Positions 45,138 to 55,124 of a DNA stretch of 64,000 nucleotides are shown piece by piece (position 1 is the first letter of the stretch; every line of letters begins with the position of its first letter). The notes under the pieces were generated by a model, which worked only from the letters and a program-made list of their open reading frames with translations, made no database searches and was not told the DNA's origin. This DNA is from Deinandra increscens subsp. villosa. Its lineage: Eukaryota; Streptophyta; Magnoliopsida; Asterales; Asteraceae. The position numbers were made by a program, and so were the translations under genes. The stretch is taken from positions 95,394,713-95,458,712 of the forward strand of contig JBCNJP010000017.1 of NCBI GenBank assembly GCA_039602395.1. The letters run 5' to 3'.

Positions 45138-47317
45138 TCTCTCACCTTGTGCAGGAACAGTCAAGGAGGACTTTCATTAACCTTGTTTGCTTGTTTGTGA
45201 TAGTGATTGTTCCAGGCATAGGAAAGGAGACATCTCTTCACTTCATGACATGCAGATTTTTATGGGGAGTATGTTCTCCTTGTGAGAGGTAAATCTGAAA
45301 AGATCAGCAGAAAAGGTGACACTGTCTGAATTGTTTGTTTCTTGGCAAATCTGCTGTGAAGTATGGTTGTGCATGAAACAAAACTCATTTCTAAATTTTT
45401 TTAAAAGATAAACTTTGAAGGTTAGCTTGGCCGGTTTTAGTACATATTTAGTATTGTGTCAGTGTGTGTTTAAAAAAAAAAGAAAAAAAAAGGAAAAAAG
45501 GTGTGTGTTATTATTAAAAAATCAAAAAGCAAGGGGAAGAATAGAAAAGATGAAATAGTAGACCCCTCAAAAAATTGTGCTTTTTAATTTTTAATCTTTT
45601 GTTTGTGTGTTTGAGAAGGTGGGAAGTGAAATAAACTTCTGTTTTGAAGATGGCTGACATGCGTAAGGCAGATGTGAAAGACATGATCCATGGTGATATG
45701 CTGGTAGGCTCGGCTCTTAAATCTGAAAAGGTATGCGTTACACATTTAAAGATAACGTATGGCAGTTTATTGGGTAACAACACTTAGGTTAATTGCATTT
45801 CTATTTGACTGCATGTTCAAGTTCCCGATACACACGCTTTTCTCCAAGAGTGTGAAATTGAGCTCAAAAAGTCGGTGTCCCCTCTGCTTTGCGTGAGCAA
45901 TGACCTGGGGATGCTTCGCGTGTATGTAAGGCTCTCCTCTGCTTTGCGTGAGCAATGACCTGGAGTTGTTCATACATACGTGCTTACAGATCACCTAAAA
46001 TAATATATATAAAAAAAATGCATGTATACACCCAAAAGATGCCAAAGAGCACAAGAAAAGAGACCCTCAAGTGTCCAAATCCCTCGGCCTTTGTCACTGG
46101 TAAGAGCATTATTAAAAATGTTTCAAAAATTCAGTTGACTTTGTATATTATACCCAAAACATCTATGTGATCTATTCTTTCTCTTCTCAATCAAGTCTCG
46201 AGCTCAGTTTCAAACTTCCGGATCAGGTTGTGAAAATATGTGGTAGGGAATTTATGTGCTTGATAGTGTGTAATAACATGTACCTAGGATTTGTTGAAAC
46301 CCACTTGCTGTTCATAATTAATGCACCTTAAAAATAATAAAGTAACAAACAGTCTGACTAAGAAAAGGGTTTGAGTTTAAAGTGGATCTATATATTGGCA
46401 ATCACCTGGACGTGTTCGAGTAACAGAAGCTGAAAAGGGTTCCTTGGTCAGATTCATACGGTTTGATCCCATAGAAACCTTCTCGTTTAGAAATTTGGTA
46501 TGTTTGTTTTATTTTTTTCTTTTGTGTTATCTTAAGTTTTTAGTGTTTATTTTTTCAACCATGGCCAGGTTAATTTAAAAGTTTTAATAAGTTTTATGGG
46601 TTTTATGCAAGAAAGTATCATCCCTCCAGAATCTCAGGGGGAGATAATGTGAAGAGTCCTCGGGTTCAGACGAAGTATTTAAAGGAAACCTGTAACCTAT
46701 GTTAGGGTTTTTGTTAAATAATGCTAACCCGATAACCAGTCTTCATTGTCTGGTTAGTGTTTGTTCCATGTTGTGCTTGACAGGTTAAATGGAAAAGAGA
46801 ACTCATGGACAAGAAGGTCAAGGACTCAGTTGACCAAAGCAAGAACTCTGCTGCTGATCATGTTGAAGAACCAGCCGGAAAAGGACTTACCCTATGCTTA
46901 GGGGAAGTTTGTTGGTTTATCAAGTAAAGCTTCCAAAGACACCGTTCTCAAGTTTAGGGGAAGCTAATTGAAGAAAAGATGCAGAGTAGTCACCACAAGA
47001 AATTCAAGAATGCCAAGAGAGAGGTTTTCAAAATTTATCCTCTGAAGTTAAGTCAAGACAGTTACTGATGTTTTAGCTAGGACTCAACAGTTTTCAAGAA
47101 GGAGCAAGTATTTGAGAATCCTCCTCTCATTACTTGTTCATCCTTAGAAGTCCAAGCTGATGCTGATTGAGAGAATGCACCCAAAAGTCTCTCGTTGCTG
47201 CCCACTAAAGATTGCTGAAGGAAGGGTCTTCACCAACACAAGTTCAAGTCAAAAGAAGATTGCAAAGTTGAAGACTGAAAGTCAAAGACATTAAATATCA
47301 CAAGCCTAGGGGAAGAT
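45138..47317 (+). other. Copia D 3' non-coding region
   Basis: 2.2 kb without pol. It holds two copies of CTCTGCTTTGCGTGAGC-AATGACCTGG (about 45881 and 45934), purine tracts (GGGGGAGATAATGTGAAGA near 46637), and scattered AGGGGAAG words. It ends at the polypurine tract. Confidence 0.65.
45881..45991 (+). repeat. Duplicated structured motif in copia D 3' region
   Basis: CTCTGCTTTGCGTGAGC followed by AATGACCTGG occurs twice, about 53 bases apart. The second copy is bracketed by GCGTGTATGTA and TACATACGTGC, an 11-pair stem with two G-U pairs. The TGCGTG...GACCTG core resembles the copia B hairpins. Confidence 0.55.
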
Positions 47318-47742
47318 TGTAGAGCCTAGAATTATGAGGCTTGCAATATTAAATGTTAGTTATAGTGTTGGGCTTGTAATAGCTAGTAAAGTGTCATGTG
47401 GGCTAGATTGTAATTGGGTTTAGATATTGGGCCCGGTCCAATTTAGAGGGATTAGGGTTAAGTTTGTTATAAAAGCAAACTTAATCCCTCATATCAAGTG
47501 TTCACGAACTTGATAGAGAGGGAAGGAGATTGCGTGGAGCTAAGCTAAAGAGAATTCTTGTACCAGACGAATCAGTGATTCGTGTGCAACGGTTAAGGTG
47601 TAATCAATTAATAATCTTTATTTGATTGTTCTTATTCTTTTTTACTTAATTTTGCATCTTTTTTCTTGAATCAATCAATCGTCGGGATTCCGCACCTTCG
47701 ATTGATCGTTGATATCGTGTAAGGATCGTTTTGGGACTTACA
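47318..47742 (+). repeat. Copia D 3' LTR
   Basis: 425 bp; same ends as the 5' LTR, then target duplication GATTT. Confidence 0.94.
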
Positions 47743-48315
47743 GATTTCGCCTATATTTCTTTCTATCAAATATCTTCGCAACTACGTATTCACCTATATC
47801 ATCATGTGTATACATGTATCACTAATATAACTCATATATAACATTTATATAACATGCAAACATGTATTTTATTACTATTTTAACCCGATAAACTCATAGT
47901 TTATCGTTATAACTTAAGTTACACATTACTTAACATTTTAACATGTTTATAACATAAACACACACCTATAAATATATAAACACATATACATGTATTATCT
48001 TAACTTTTGGGGTGTTACATTTTAGTTTAGTTAGTTAATGTTTTTTTATAAAACTGTGTTAATCTTAATATATTAAACCGGAGCAGATGTAATTATCTCT
48101 TTTAGCTTCATCGTCAGTTATTCCGGAAGTCAATCCACTAGTTTCGGACCGGATTGTGAAATGGGTTTGTAAAAACCCGGCCTAGAACCTATATTTTAGT
48201 TGGATGTCCCGAACCTATTCCAAACCATTGGTTTGGATTACAAATTGGCATCGGTTCTTCACTCACCAGTTTTGGGGCGATAAACCGGTTTCCAAACTGC
48301 TTTTTTTACACCTCT

Positions 48316-48375
48316 AAGATCTAAACTATGTGTTACGTAATGTCTAAGATCTAAACTTTGTGTTAAGTAATGTCA
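48316..48375. repeat. 30-bp tandem duplication
   Basis: TAAGATCTAAACTwTGTG followed by TTAmGTAATGTC, twice in a row with two differences. Confidence 0.75.
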
Positions 48376-48594
48376 TGTTATCATTAAGGTTGAGAAAGAA
48401 ATTTGCCAGCCCTATCACGAGCTTCCCTCTTGGTACGAAATGTTGTTTTTATTTATATTTTTCTTTTGAATGGCAAATTTGGATCACTGACGGAGATATT
48501 ACACCACTCATTCGATCATCTCCAATCTCCATTAGGAGAAAATTCACATCTAGTGAGAAAACCCTCTGGCCCAACTTGTAACCCCCATTTTTTA

Positions 48595-48680
48595 TTCTTT
48601 GTTACAAGTGGGACTTGAACCCAAGACCTCTAGTTTAGAGGTCATACACCTTTGCATGTACTACGCTAAGCTAGTGGGTG
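48595..48680 (-). repeat. tRNA-derived SINE-like sequence
   Basis: On minus, A-box-like TAGCTTAGCGTAGTACATGC (about 48653-48674) and B-box GGTTCAAGTCCC (48611-48622). No acceptor-stem pairing, so SINE-like rather than tRNA. Confidence 0.45.
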
Positions 48681-49486
48681 TATTGTCTTTATTTATATGA
48701 TATGAATTTTTCACAGGCATTTATGGTAGTAACTGGCGCATAACATGGTGCCTCTGTCAAATTCAATGTCATTAACACCATTAAAAATATACATTTAATT
48801 TGTTTTACTAGTCAAGATAGTCCTTTGCCATTTACGGATGTTTTTTATGTTTTAATGTGACATGAATGGAAACAGACAATATTGTAGGGCCCGGGTTGGT
48901 ATCAAATTAAATGACGTCAATTGCTAAAGTTATGTATTGCAACTGGTTTTTAACTTATGCGTGAGTTGTAGCGCGCCACTACGAATAAATAAAATAGTTG
49001 ATTACAAATTGAATTTAACTAAAACGAAAATCTGAAAAGAGTGAAGAATTTAAAAGAACTAGTGTTGGTGGGTTTGGAGCTTGAGACCTTAGCAAATAAC
49101 AATACGCACCAACCGCTATGCTAAAGACATATGTATTTTCAATCTTGCAAAATATTATATTTATTATAAACCTGAAATTAAGAAAACATAAATATAAATG
49201 AGTAATCTCCGGGCCTGCCATTTAATATAAATGAGTAATCTCCGGACCTGCCAAATGGCAGGCCCCTGCTGGAGCATACGGAAAGTGCTTTTGACCGTAA
49301 GGGGAGACGGTATGGTAGCCGGCTCCATACCCAAACCGCATGCGGTTCCACCGGCTCCACAAACCCACAATACCGTGTGACACAGTTTGTCCCTCCCCGG
49401 CTCCACTTTTCGATTTCCACGATTTGGAGAAACCACCCCAAGCCGGCCTTCCAACAGTTATATTTTTGACCATTAATTCTCAATGG

Positions 49487-49488
<2 letters not shown>

Positions 49489-49532
<44 letters not shown>
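49489..49532. repeat. (AT)n microsatellite, 44 bp
   Basis: Pure AT dinucleotide run upstream of the Harbinger ORF. Confidence 0.9.
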
Positions 49533-49534
<2 letters not shown>

Positions 49535-49624
49535 CTTTTTTACCAATTACCACTATAAATACTACCCTAGTTAACATTTTTTACACACATCTTCTTCTTT
49601 CACCTATCTTCTAAAACTTTATCC

Positions 49625-50313
49625 ATGGATAAAGCAAAGAAAAAAAAATCCCCCGCTCCCACCAAAAAATATAAACCTAAAGGTACGAAATACCGGTCAA
49701 ACCTTCAATGCAAATCCTCCACCCCAAGCACAACCGACTTTTTACACACCACATCTTTCTCAACAATCGTATATTGATCTTCTATCCGGACGTTACGGGG
49801 TTCAAGGGGAGTTATATCCCCCACATTCTTCCCAAATGCATCAATTCCCAACGTCTAACGTCATGTACCAAAACACACAATTTCGAGAGCCAAGACGTCA
49901 AATCGAGTCCGAATCCGAATAAGAAGTTAAAGAAGAAGTCGAAGAAGAAGAAGAAGTTGCGGTTGAAGAAGAGGAGATTGAGGTGATGGACGAAGACGTC
50001 CAAGTGATTACCAAAACAAAGAAGAAAGGTAAATTTCCGACGCGAGCGAAAGGTAAAATTTGGACGTCGGAGGAAGAGCTAATTTGACAAAAGTTTACAT
50101 CCATTGGACCGAAGATGGGAAAAAAGCGGATCAACAAAGCCGTGATTCGTTTTGGGGTAAAGTTCTTACCCACTTTGACGGTTTGATGGGTGCACCTAGT
50201 GGGCGAACGAGGGACCAACTAAGCTCAAAGTGGAAGAAGTTGAATACGAAATTGTCGAACTTCAATGGTCTCTACATTCAAGTGGTAAAAAACATTTTAG
50301 TTTCTTTATTAAC

Positions 50314-50373
<60 letters not shown>

Positions 50374-50929
50374 CTTGTTTAATTTTTTTTTGTAATAGAC
50401 TAATAATTGGGCAAGTGGGAGTGCGAATGTGGACATTTTGATGAAAGCCCAAAACTTGTATAAAGAAATATACGAGAAAAATGGGTTTGCTCATTTGCCG
50501 TGTTGGGTCGAGGTAAAAGACCATCCAAAGTGGGCTCCGGTTCCGAATGTAGTTGGTGAAATACCGGAACCGGGTAAAAGGACCAAGACGTCCGAGTCGG
50601 GGAACTACACAACTTCAAATGATGTTGGGTCGACTCAATTGCCCGATCTAAATGACGACTCAACCCCTACATACCCAAAAAATAAAGGGAAAAATAAGTC
50701 GGGTGAGTCTTCGTCCACCGTAAAGAGTTCGGCATCGGCAAAGGCGTTGGAAATGATGTCGGATTTTCAAGCCAATTGGATGAAAGAAAGGGAGATTAAG
50801 GCAAAGCTTCGGGGTGAAACGTTTGGAAAGAAGCAAGCAATGTACGATGCGGTGAAAATTACATTGGAGGCTCAATGTAAAGTGATTAAGATCAAACAAG
50901 CACGTGAACGACAAGAAATAAACACGTGA
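49625..50929 (+). pseudogene. Harbinger ORF2 (Myb/SANT-like, NAM-like) gene, nearly intact
   Basis: ATG at 49625; a Lys-rich start, then a probable frame change to a Pro/Gln-rich segment with SYIDLLSGRYG. An acidic run (EEEEEVAVEEEE) precedes the Myb-like domain: KIWTSEEELI, a one-base break near 50083, VYIHWTEDGKKADQQ, SFWGKVLTHF and RTRDQLSSKWKKLNTK. An intron (about 50284-50398) holding an (AT)27 run splits the domain from NNWASGSANVDIL. A Ser/Asp-rich linker and a C-terminal coiled coil (MMSDFQANWMKEREIKAKLRG) follow to a TGA at 50929. A TAA at 49920-49922 is the other break. In this family the protein binds element ends and assists the nuclease. Confidence 0.75.
50317..50370. repeat. (AT)27 microsatellite in the Harbinger gene intron
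   Basis: 54 bases of pure AT between the donor near 50284 and the TTTTTTTTGTAATAG acceptor. Confidence 0.92.
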
Positions 50930-51414
50930 TCTCGAGTACTTCATGAAACCGCACAATGATGTTGACCCTCAATTCTTACCACTTGTTCTTCAACAAAAAC
51001 GAGAAATCGTGGAAGAATACGAGTGGGAGTGCAACTTTTAAGTTGTTTTTTTTAATTTATAGTCGTGTTTTTTTTTTAATTTCAGGTATTGTATTGTTTT
51101 ATTTCCTAATGTTAGTTGTTTGTTTTTTTTATAAAAGTTTTTTTATTAAAAGTTGTTTAAAATTAAAAAAAAACCAAAAAAAAAATCGGAATTTGATCAA
51201 GCCACCCAAGCCACACTACTACCATACCTTGGGGTGTGGCTCCAAACCACACTTAAAAAGACCAATTTGAGTTGTTAACATTTTATTAGTTGGTGGACAC
51301 TACTCCACCAAGCCACACTACTACCATACCCCCTCTCCTAACCGTTCATTTGGAGTTGCAATATGTATAGGTATAGAATGTATACATCACATACAATATA
51401 AAAAAACTAACATA

Positions 51415-51594
51415 TGTTATGAAACTAGCTCAATTTCAAATAACGAAAAAGAAGAATAGGGAGATAAATTATTATTGATAGGTGTATATTACAATAAGAT
51501 ACTAGGGAATAAATATTTACAGGGTATGAAAAACTTGGAGAACAAGACAAACTATATTAGGAATTAATAACCACAATATATTATATCTATAACA
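51415..51594 (-). repeat. 3' LTR (180 bp) of an old minus-strand copia element
   Basis: Minus strand: TGTTATAG...CATAACA, perfect 6-bp inverted ends, preceded by the purine tract CAAGGGAGAG and by the AAAACCCAGTGGGACAAAACC-type sequence common at the 3' end of one plant copia group. Confidence 0.65.
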
Positions 51595-53274
51595 CTCTCC
51601 CTTGGTTGTCAACTTCATACGCTTTAAGATGTTGCCTCATCATTAAAAACCTTGCCAAGAAAACCCAGTGGGACAAAACCTTAGCTAAGGGAAAAAGACT
51701 GCAGCGCGTATTTGTCCCCCCCTTATTTTGACATGTATTTATGTGAATGGCATTGATAGTCTGTGAAAAATTGCTCAGTACTTTTGCATGGCTGATTTCC
51801 TCCTTGATCCCTTAATGTGCAATTCCTTAAGCTGACCAATATTATATGATCATCATGTAAAACTCTCAAATGTTAGCAAACTGTGTTTCAAAGCTGAACC
51901 AATAGTGTCACACCCCCAAAATACCACTAACGGAGTTTATACCGTTAAGGGGCGCGACTAGACCAGGATCCACAACCATAGTTACAAATACTAAACGAAT
52001 CAGGGTTAGTTCAAACACAAGTTATAAATCAAAGTCTTAAATTTACATACGCAGCGGAAAAATAATTATCCTGGCACTAACCACGTGCCTTACAAATTCA
52101 TTGTTTTATAAATCCCCAATTTAAGTTAAATAAAAAATAAGAGTCTTCACGTGCCGTGCCAACCTCCGGTGGATACTCCTTAGCGATCTGCAAAAGTTTA
52201 AACCACGCAAGTGTCAACCTAACGGTTGGTGAGTTCACAGTGGGCTTGTCATGCATTGGCCCGGTCTCATAATCATAATTCGTGTCAAGGTATACTTACA
52301 AGTTATTTATTTGTGAAAAGCAATGCTCGTAACTAAATCTCAGTTTATAAATGGTTTGTCCGTGACCTACGTCATCGGGTATGTACTAGTTCCGTAAAGT
52401 TAAAGGACTCAACCGATATCGCGGGTAGCTAATCCGTTGTTCCATGCTCTAAGGAAGTTTGTACCAAAGCTGACTTATTTTGTGGGGGCCGAGCCATCCC
52501 GTACGGTGCGGACATACGTCATCGCGGTTTTTGCCTCCCCCGTGTCCTCTCGGGACCACGGTCAAATAGGCTGATATTGTTCCTCCGTGCACTTCCCGTG
52601 CCACGGGGCGGAGTTTGTCAAACTCCAGTAGATCTACCCAACATCCCCTCGCTTTCACAAATTAATGGCACAATTAAGTTGAGGACTTTTACGTTATAAG
52701 GCATCCTTAGAAAACATGTGATATCATGTGGTTTAGACTTTAACCTACACTAGCCATATTAAAACGTTTTCAGTTTTGTTTCAGAAAAATAGTTTGTTCA
52801 TAGTTCACAAGTGTTTCCCATAAAACACTTCAGTTCATCAAGTGGGTGCCAAGCATCCCGAGTTCTCTTGTTCATTGGTAGGTGCCTAGCACTCTAGAGT
52901 TTATCAGCATTGTTTTTCGTTAAGCTATTCGGTGTGGCCCAAACAGGCTCACGGTAAACAAGTTAGTGACACTCACCTTTGGTTGCACTGCTACACTTCA
53001 AGTAATCCAATTTATGTTTGCTTAACGAAGACCTAGAACACGTTTAGGTCTTAAGTATTAGTTTCGTGTCTAATCTTTACTTAACGTCACTATGGCCCAT
53101 AACATAGCACGTTGCAACTATGACTCGACATACCGACACACGACACCAATGGTTGATCATAAACAAGGGTTCATATAAATCAGATATCAAACATGTTTCA
53201 TCATGGCATAATCATGTAGGTCATGGCATAACACTTAAGCAAATTTCACAAGTTTGGTTTTTAGGTCAGGTCTT

Positions 53275-53580
53275 AGTTTCGCTAGCACAGTTTCGCTAGG
53301 CAGTTTCGCTAGGTGCACGGGCAGCACTTTCGCTAGGCAATGCCCGGTGACACAGTTTCGCTAGACTAGTTTCGCCCGAAACTGCTGACGCAGTTTCGCT
53401 AGCCTAGTTTCGCAGGGAAACTGGTTTGAACTTTCGTTTAGGTATTTCGCTCGATAGTTTCGCTCGAGCTGGTCTGGTCAGGTTACCCGGCGACACTATA
53501 GTTTCGCTGGGCAGTGTCGCTGGAAGGAGATATAGTTTCGCTACTTAGTTTCGCCCAGAGAACACGCAGTTTCGCTGGTC
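53275..53580. repeat. AGTTTCGCTAGG word array in Gypsy LTR
   Basis: About fifteen TTTCGCT-type words in 300 bases, downstream of the presumed transcription start on the minus strand. Repeated in the 5' LTR remnant at about 55158-55463. Confidence 0.85.
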
Positions 53581-54095
53581 GCGAAAAACATACGGATTTG
53601 CCTAAAAATCAACCTAACAGCTTCTGATCATACATGCAATTCATTATCTAGCATCCATAGGCATTTACCAACATAAATCAAGCAGCTTTAACACGTTTAA
53701 CATGCGTTTTAATCATCAAATCTCTAAAAACACTTCTAAACCCTAAAATGGCCAAAATTGCATAAATCATCATCATGGTTTGTTTTTACACGTAAAGTTT
53801 CTGACTTTATGGTAGATCTAGCATCCTAAAGCATATTTACAGAAGATCAAGCGATATCATGAAGGTTTGGTCATGCTTTTTAAGAAAACACATATAAAAC
53901 ACAAAATGGAAGTTTTTGGGACTCACGGTTCGATCTCCTAGCTTAGTAGATGATGGTTTGGGGCTGAGATCTCGACAACTCGGTGTGAACCTCGACTGAC
54001 CAGAATCTCCAGGAGAAAAGAGTGTGTGTGTGTTTGTTGTGAAATGAGGCAAATGAGGCTACTAGGGTTTATTAAGTTTATTTATATCAGGAGCC

Positions 54096-54215
54096 AGTTT
54101 CGCTGGCAGTTTCGCTGGCCAGGCGAAACTAGCTCTGGTCTCGTGATATTGGATTGTCTTAGCTGGCTACCGGGCGACACTATAGTTTCGCCCAGTAGTT
54201 TCGCTGGTGACCAAA
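54096..54215. repeat. AGTTTCGCTGG words beside the Gypsy TATA box
   Basis: Words AGTTTCGCTGG and GGCGAAACT start about ten bases upstream (minus) of TATAAATA. The 5' LTR remnant has one fewer 12-bp CAGTTTCGCTGG unit. Confidence 0.8.
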
Positions 54216-54627
54216 AAAGGCAAGTTTTCACATAATCAAGTATTTACAATTAATCATGCTATTCACAATAATAAGTCATGTATTTAAATCACATTGCGCA
54301 TAAAGACAATCAATGATGAACACATAACACATATGGGCGGGTTCGGTGATCAACCAAAGGTCGTGGGCGTATTCGGCCTAGTTATGCATTAGTTACTAAG
54401 TTAACACTTATAACGTAACTAACGGGTTTGTCTAACGGAAGTTAACCTTGAAATTCTCGGGTGTCACATCATTCCCCTGAAATTGGAATTTTCGTCCCGA
54501 AAATTATTCTTGTGTCGTAGCGTTCGCAGCATCAGCTCTCGTCGTTGCTGTCGTCGCTGGGGAAAGAAAGCAAAAAGTTTTAGGGTTGTCACATCCTCCT
54601 CCTGTTAAGGAATTTTGGTCCCCAAAA

Positions 54628-55124
54628 TTAAATCATACCTTGAGTTTCTGTGGACGTTTGCTCAAACAAGTGAGGATACTTTTTCTTCATCTGATCCTCG
54701 CGCTCCCAAGTATATTCAGGTCCACGCCTTGAGTTCCATCGCACCTTGACGATCGGAATCTTGCTACGTTTGAGGGCCTTCTCCTCGCGTCCCATGATTT
54801 CTACTGGTTGCTCAATAAATCTCAGATGTTCGTCGATTTCCAATTCCTCCAAGGGAATTATTTCGATGTCTTCAGCCAGACATTTCTTTAGATTGGATAC
54901 GTGAAACACGTTGTGAACTCCATCGAGTTCAGCAGGGAGTTGCAATCGATAGGCCACCGGGCCTACTTCCCCAATAATTTCAAACGGACCGATGTAGCGA
55001 GGATTTAACTTTCCACGCTTTCCGAAGCGTATCACTCCCTTCCAGGGAGATACCTTCAACAATACTTTGTCACCCACCTCAAACTTTAGAGGTTTTCGGC
55101 GTTTGTCGGCATAACTCTTAAGCA
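54628..55124 (-). pseudogene. Gypsy pol C-terminus: integrase end and chromodomain-like tail
   Basis: Minus-strand frame from LKSYADKRRKPLKFEVGD through VLLKVSPWKGVIRFG, GKLNPRYIGPFEII and VFHVSNLKKC to KVRWNSRRGPEYTWERED and a stop at 54628. This is the integrase C-terminal (GPY-type) region with a chromodomain-like end, which in chromoviruses guides insertion to chromatin. Protease, RT, RNase H and most of integrase are deleted. The upstream border lies inside a 15-base stretch shared with the LTR. Confidence 0.88.

Larger units (their letters stand above)
41659..47742 (+). mobile_element. Copia D: gag-only copia-type element (6,084 bp)
   Basis: LTRs are 425 bp each (TGTAGAGCCTAGAATTATG to GGGACTTACA). 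The target duplication GATTT is present at 41654-41658 and 47743-47747. PBS TGGTATCAGAGCC is at 42086 and the purine tract CCTAGGGGAAGAT precedes the 3' LTR. Coding content is one gag-like frame (43404-45137); no protease, integrase, RT or RNase H. LTRs differ at about six positions by eye (about 1.4%), so it is fairly young. Confidence 0.93.
39905..48018 (-). mobile_element. Probable Gypsy solo LTR (about 2.0 kb), split by copia D
   Basis: Minus strand: starts TGTAACACCCCAAAAG at 48018, has a TATA box (GGCTATAAATAGG, about 41327-41339), and ends ...AAAATTACA at about 39905. A repeated ~50-bp unit containing ATCACGACCAGGAGGCGG occurs at 40762-40812 and 40847-40900. No internal gag-pol adjoins. 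The target duplication was not found, so the left limit is tentative. Confidence 0.45.
48019..49300. other. Non-coding stretch with small repeats and SINE-like pieces
   Basis: 48170-48318 resembles a hAT end: a reverse-strand TAGAGGTGTAAAAA terminus with AACCGGTTT words, other end not found. 48316-48375 is a 30-bp tandem duplication. A SINE-like block lies at 48595-48680. A second tRNA-like piece (minus, about 49050-49130, B-box GGTCTCAAGCTCC) is weaker. Confidence 0.4.
49301..51338 (+). mobile_element. PIF/Harbinger-type element without transposase (2,038 bp)
   Basis: TIRs GGGGAGACGGTATGGTAG and GGAGAGGGGGTATGGTAG (right end reversed) and a TAA target duplication at 49298-49300 and 51339-51341, the Harbinger signature. 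It carries only the Myb/SANT-like ORF2-type gene; no DDE nuclease. Near the right end a second copy of the CTACCATACC motif lies at about 51219, suggesting an internal end duplication. Confidence 0.82.
51906..54468 (-). repeat. Gypsy 3' LTR (2,563 bp)
   Basis: TG...CA ends, preceded on the minus strand by the purine tract CAGGGGAATGA. TATA box TATAAATA at 54079-54086 (minus). Dense AGTTTCGCT words at 53275-53580 and 54096-54215. Confidence 0.92.

Noticed and set aside
49178..49483. Overlapping minus-strand ORFs of 83-101 codons at the left end of the Harbinger element
   Set aside because: They cross the TIR and target duplication and overlap each other in three frames; no family resemblance.
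53275..53580. CRISPR-like look of the regularly repeated AGTTTCGCT words
   Set aside because: Words are too short, spacing is irregular, it lies inside a plant LTR and the genome is eukaryotic.
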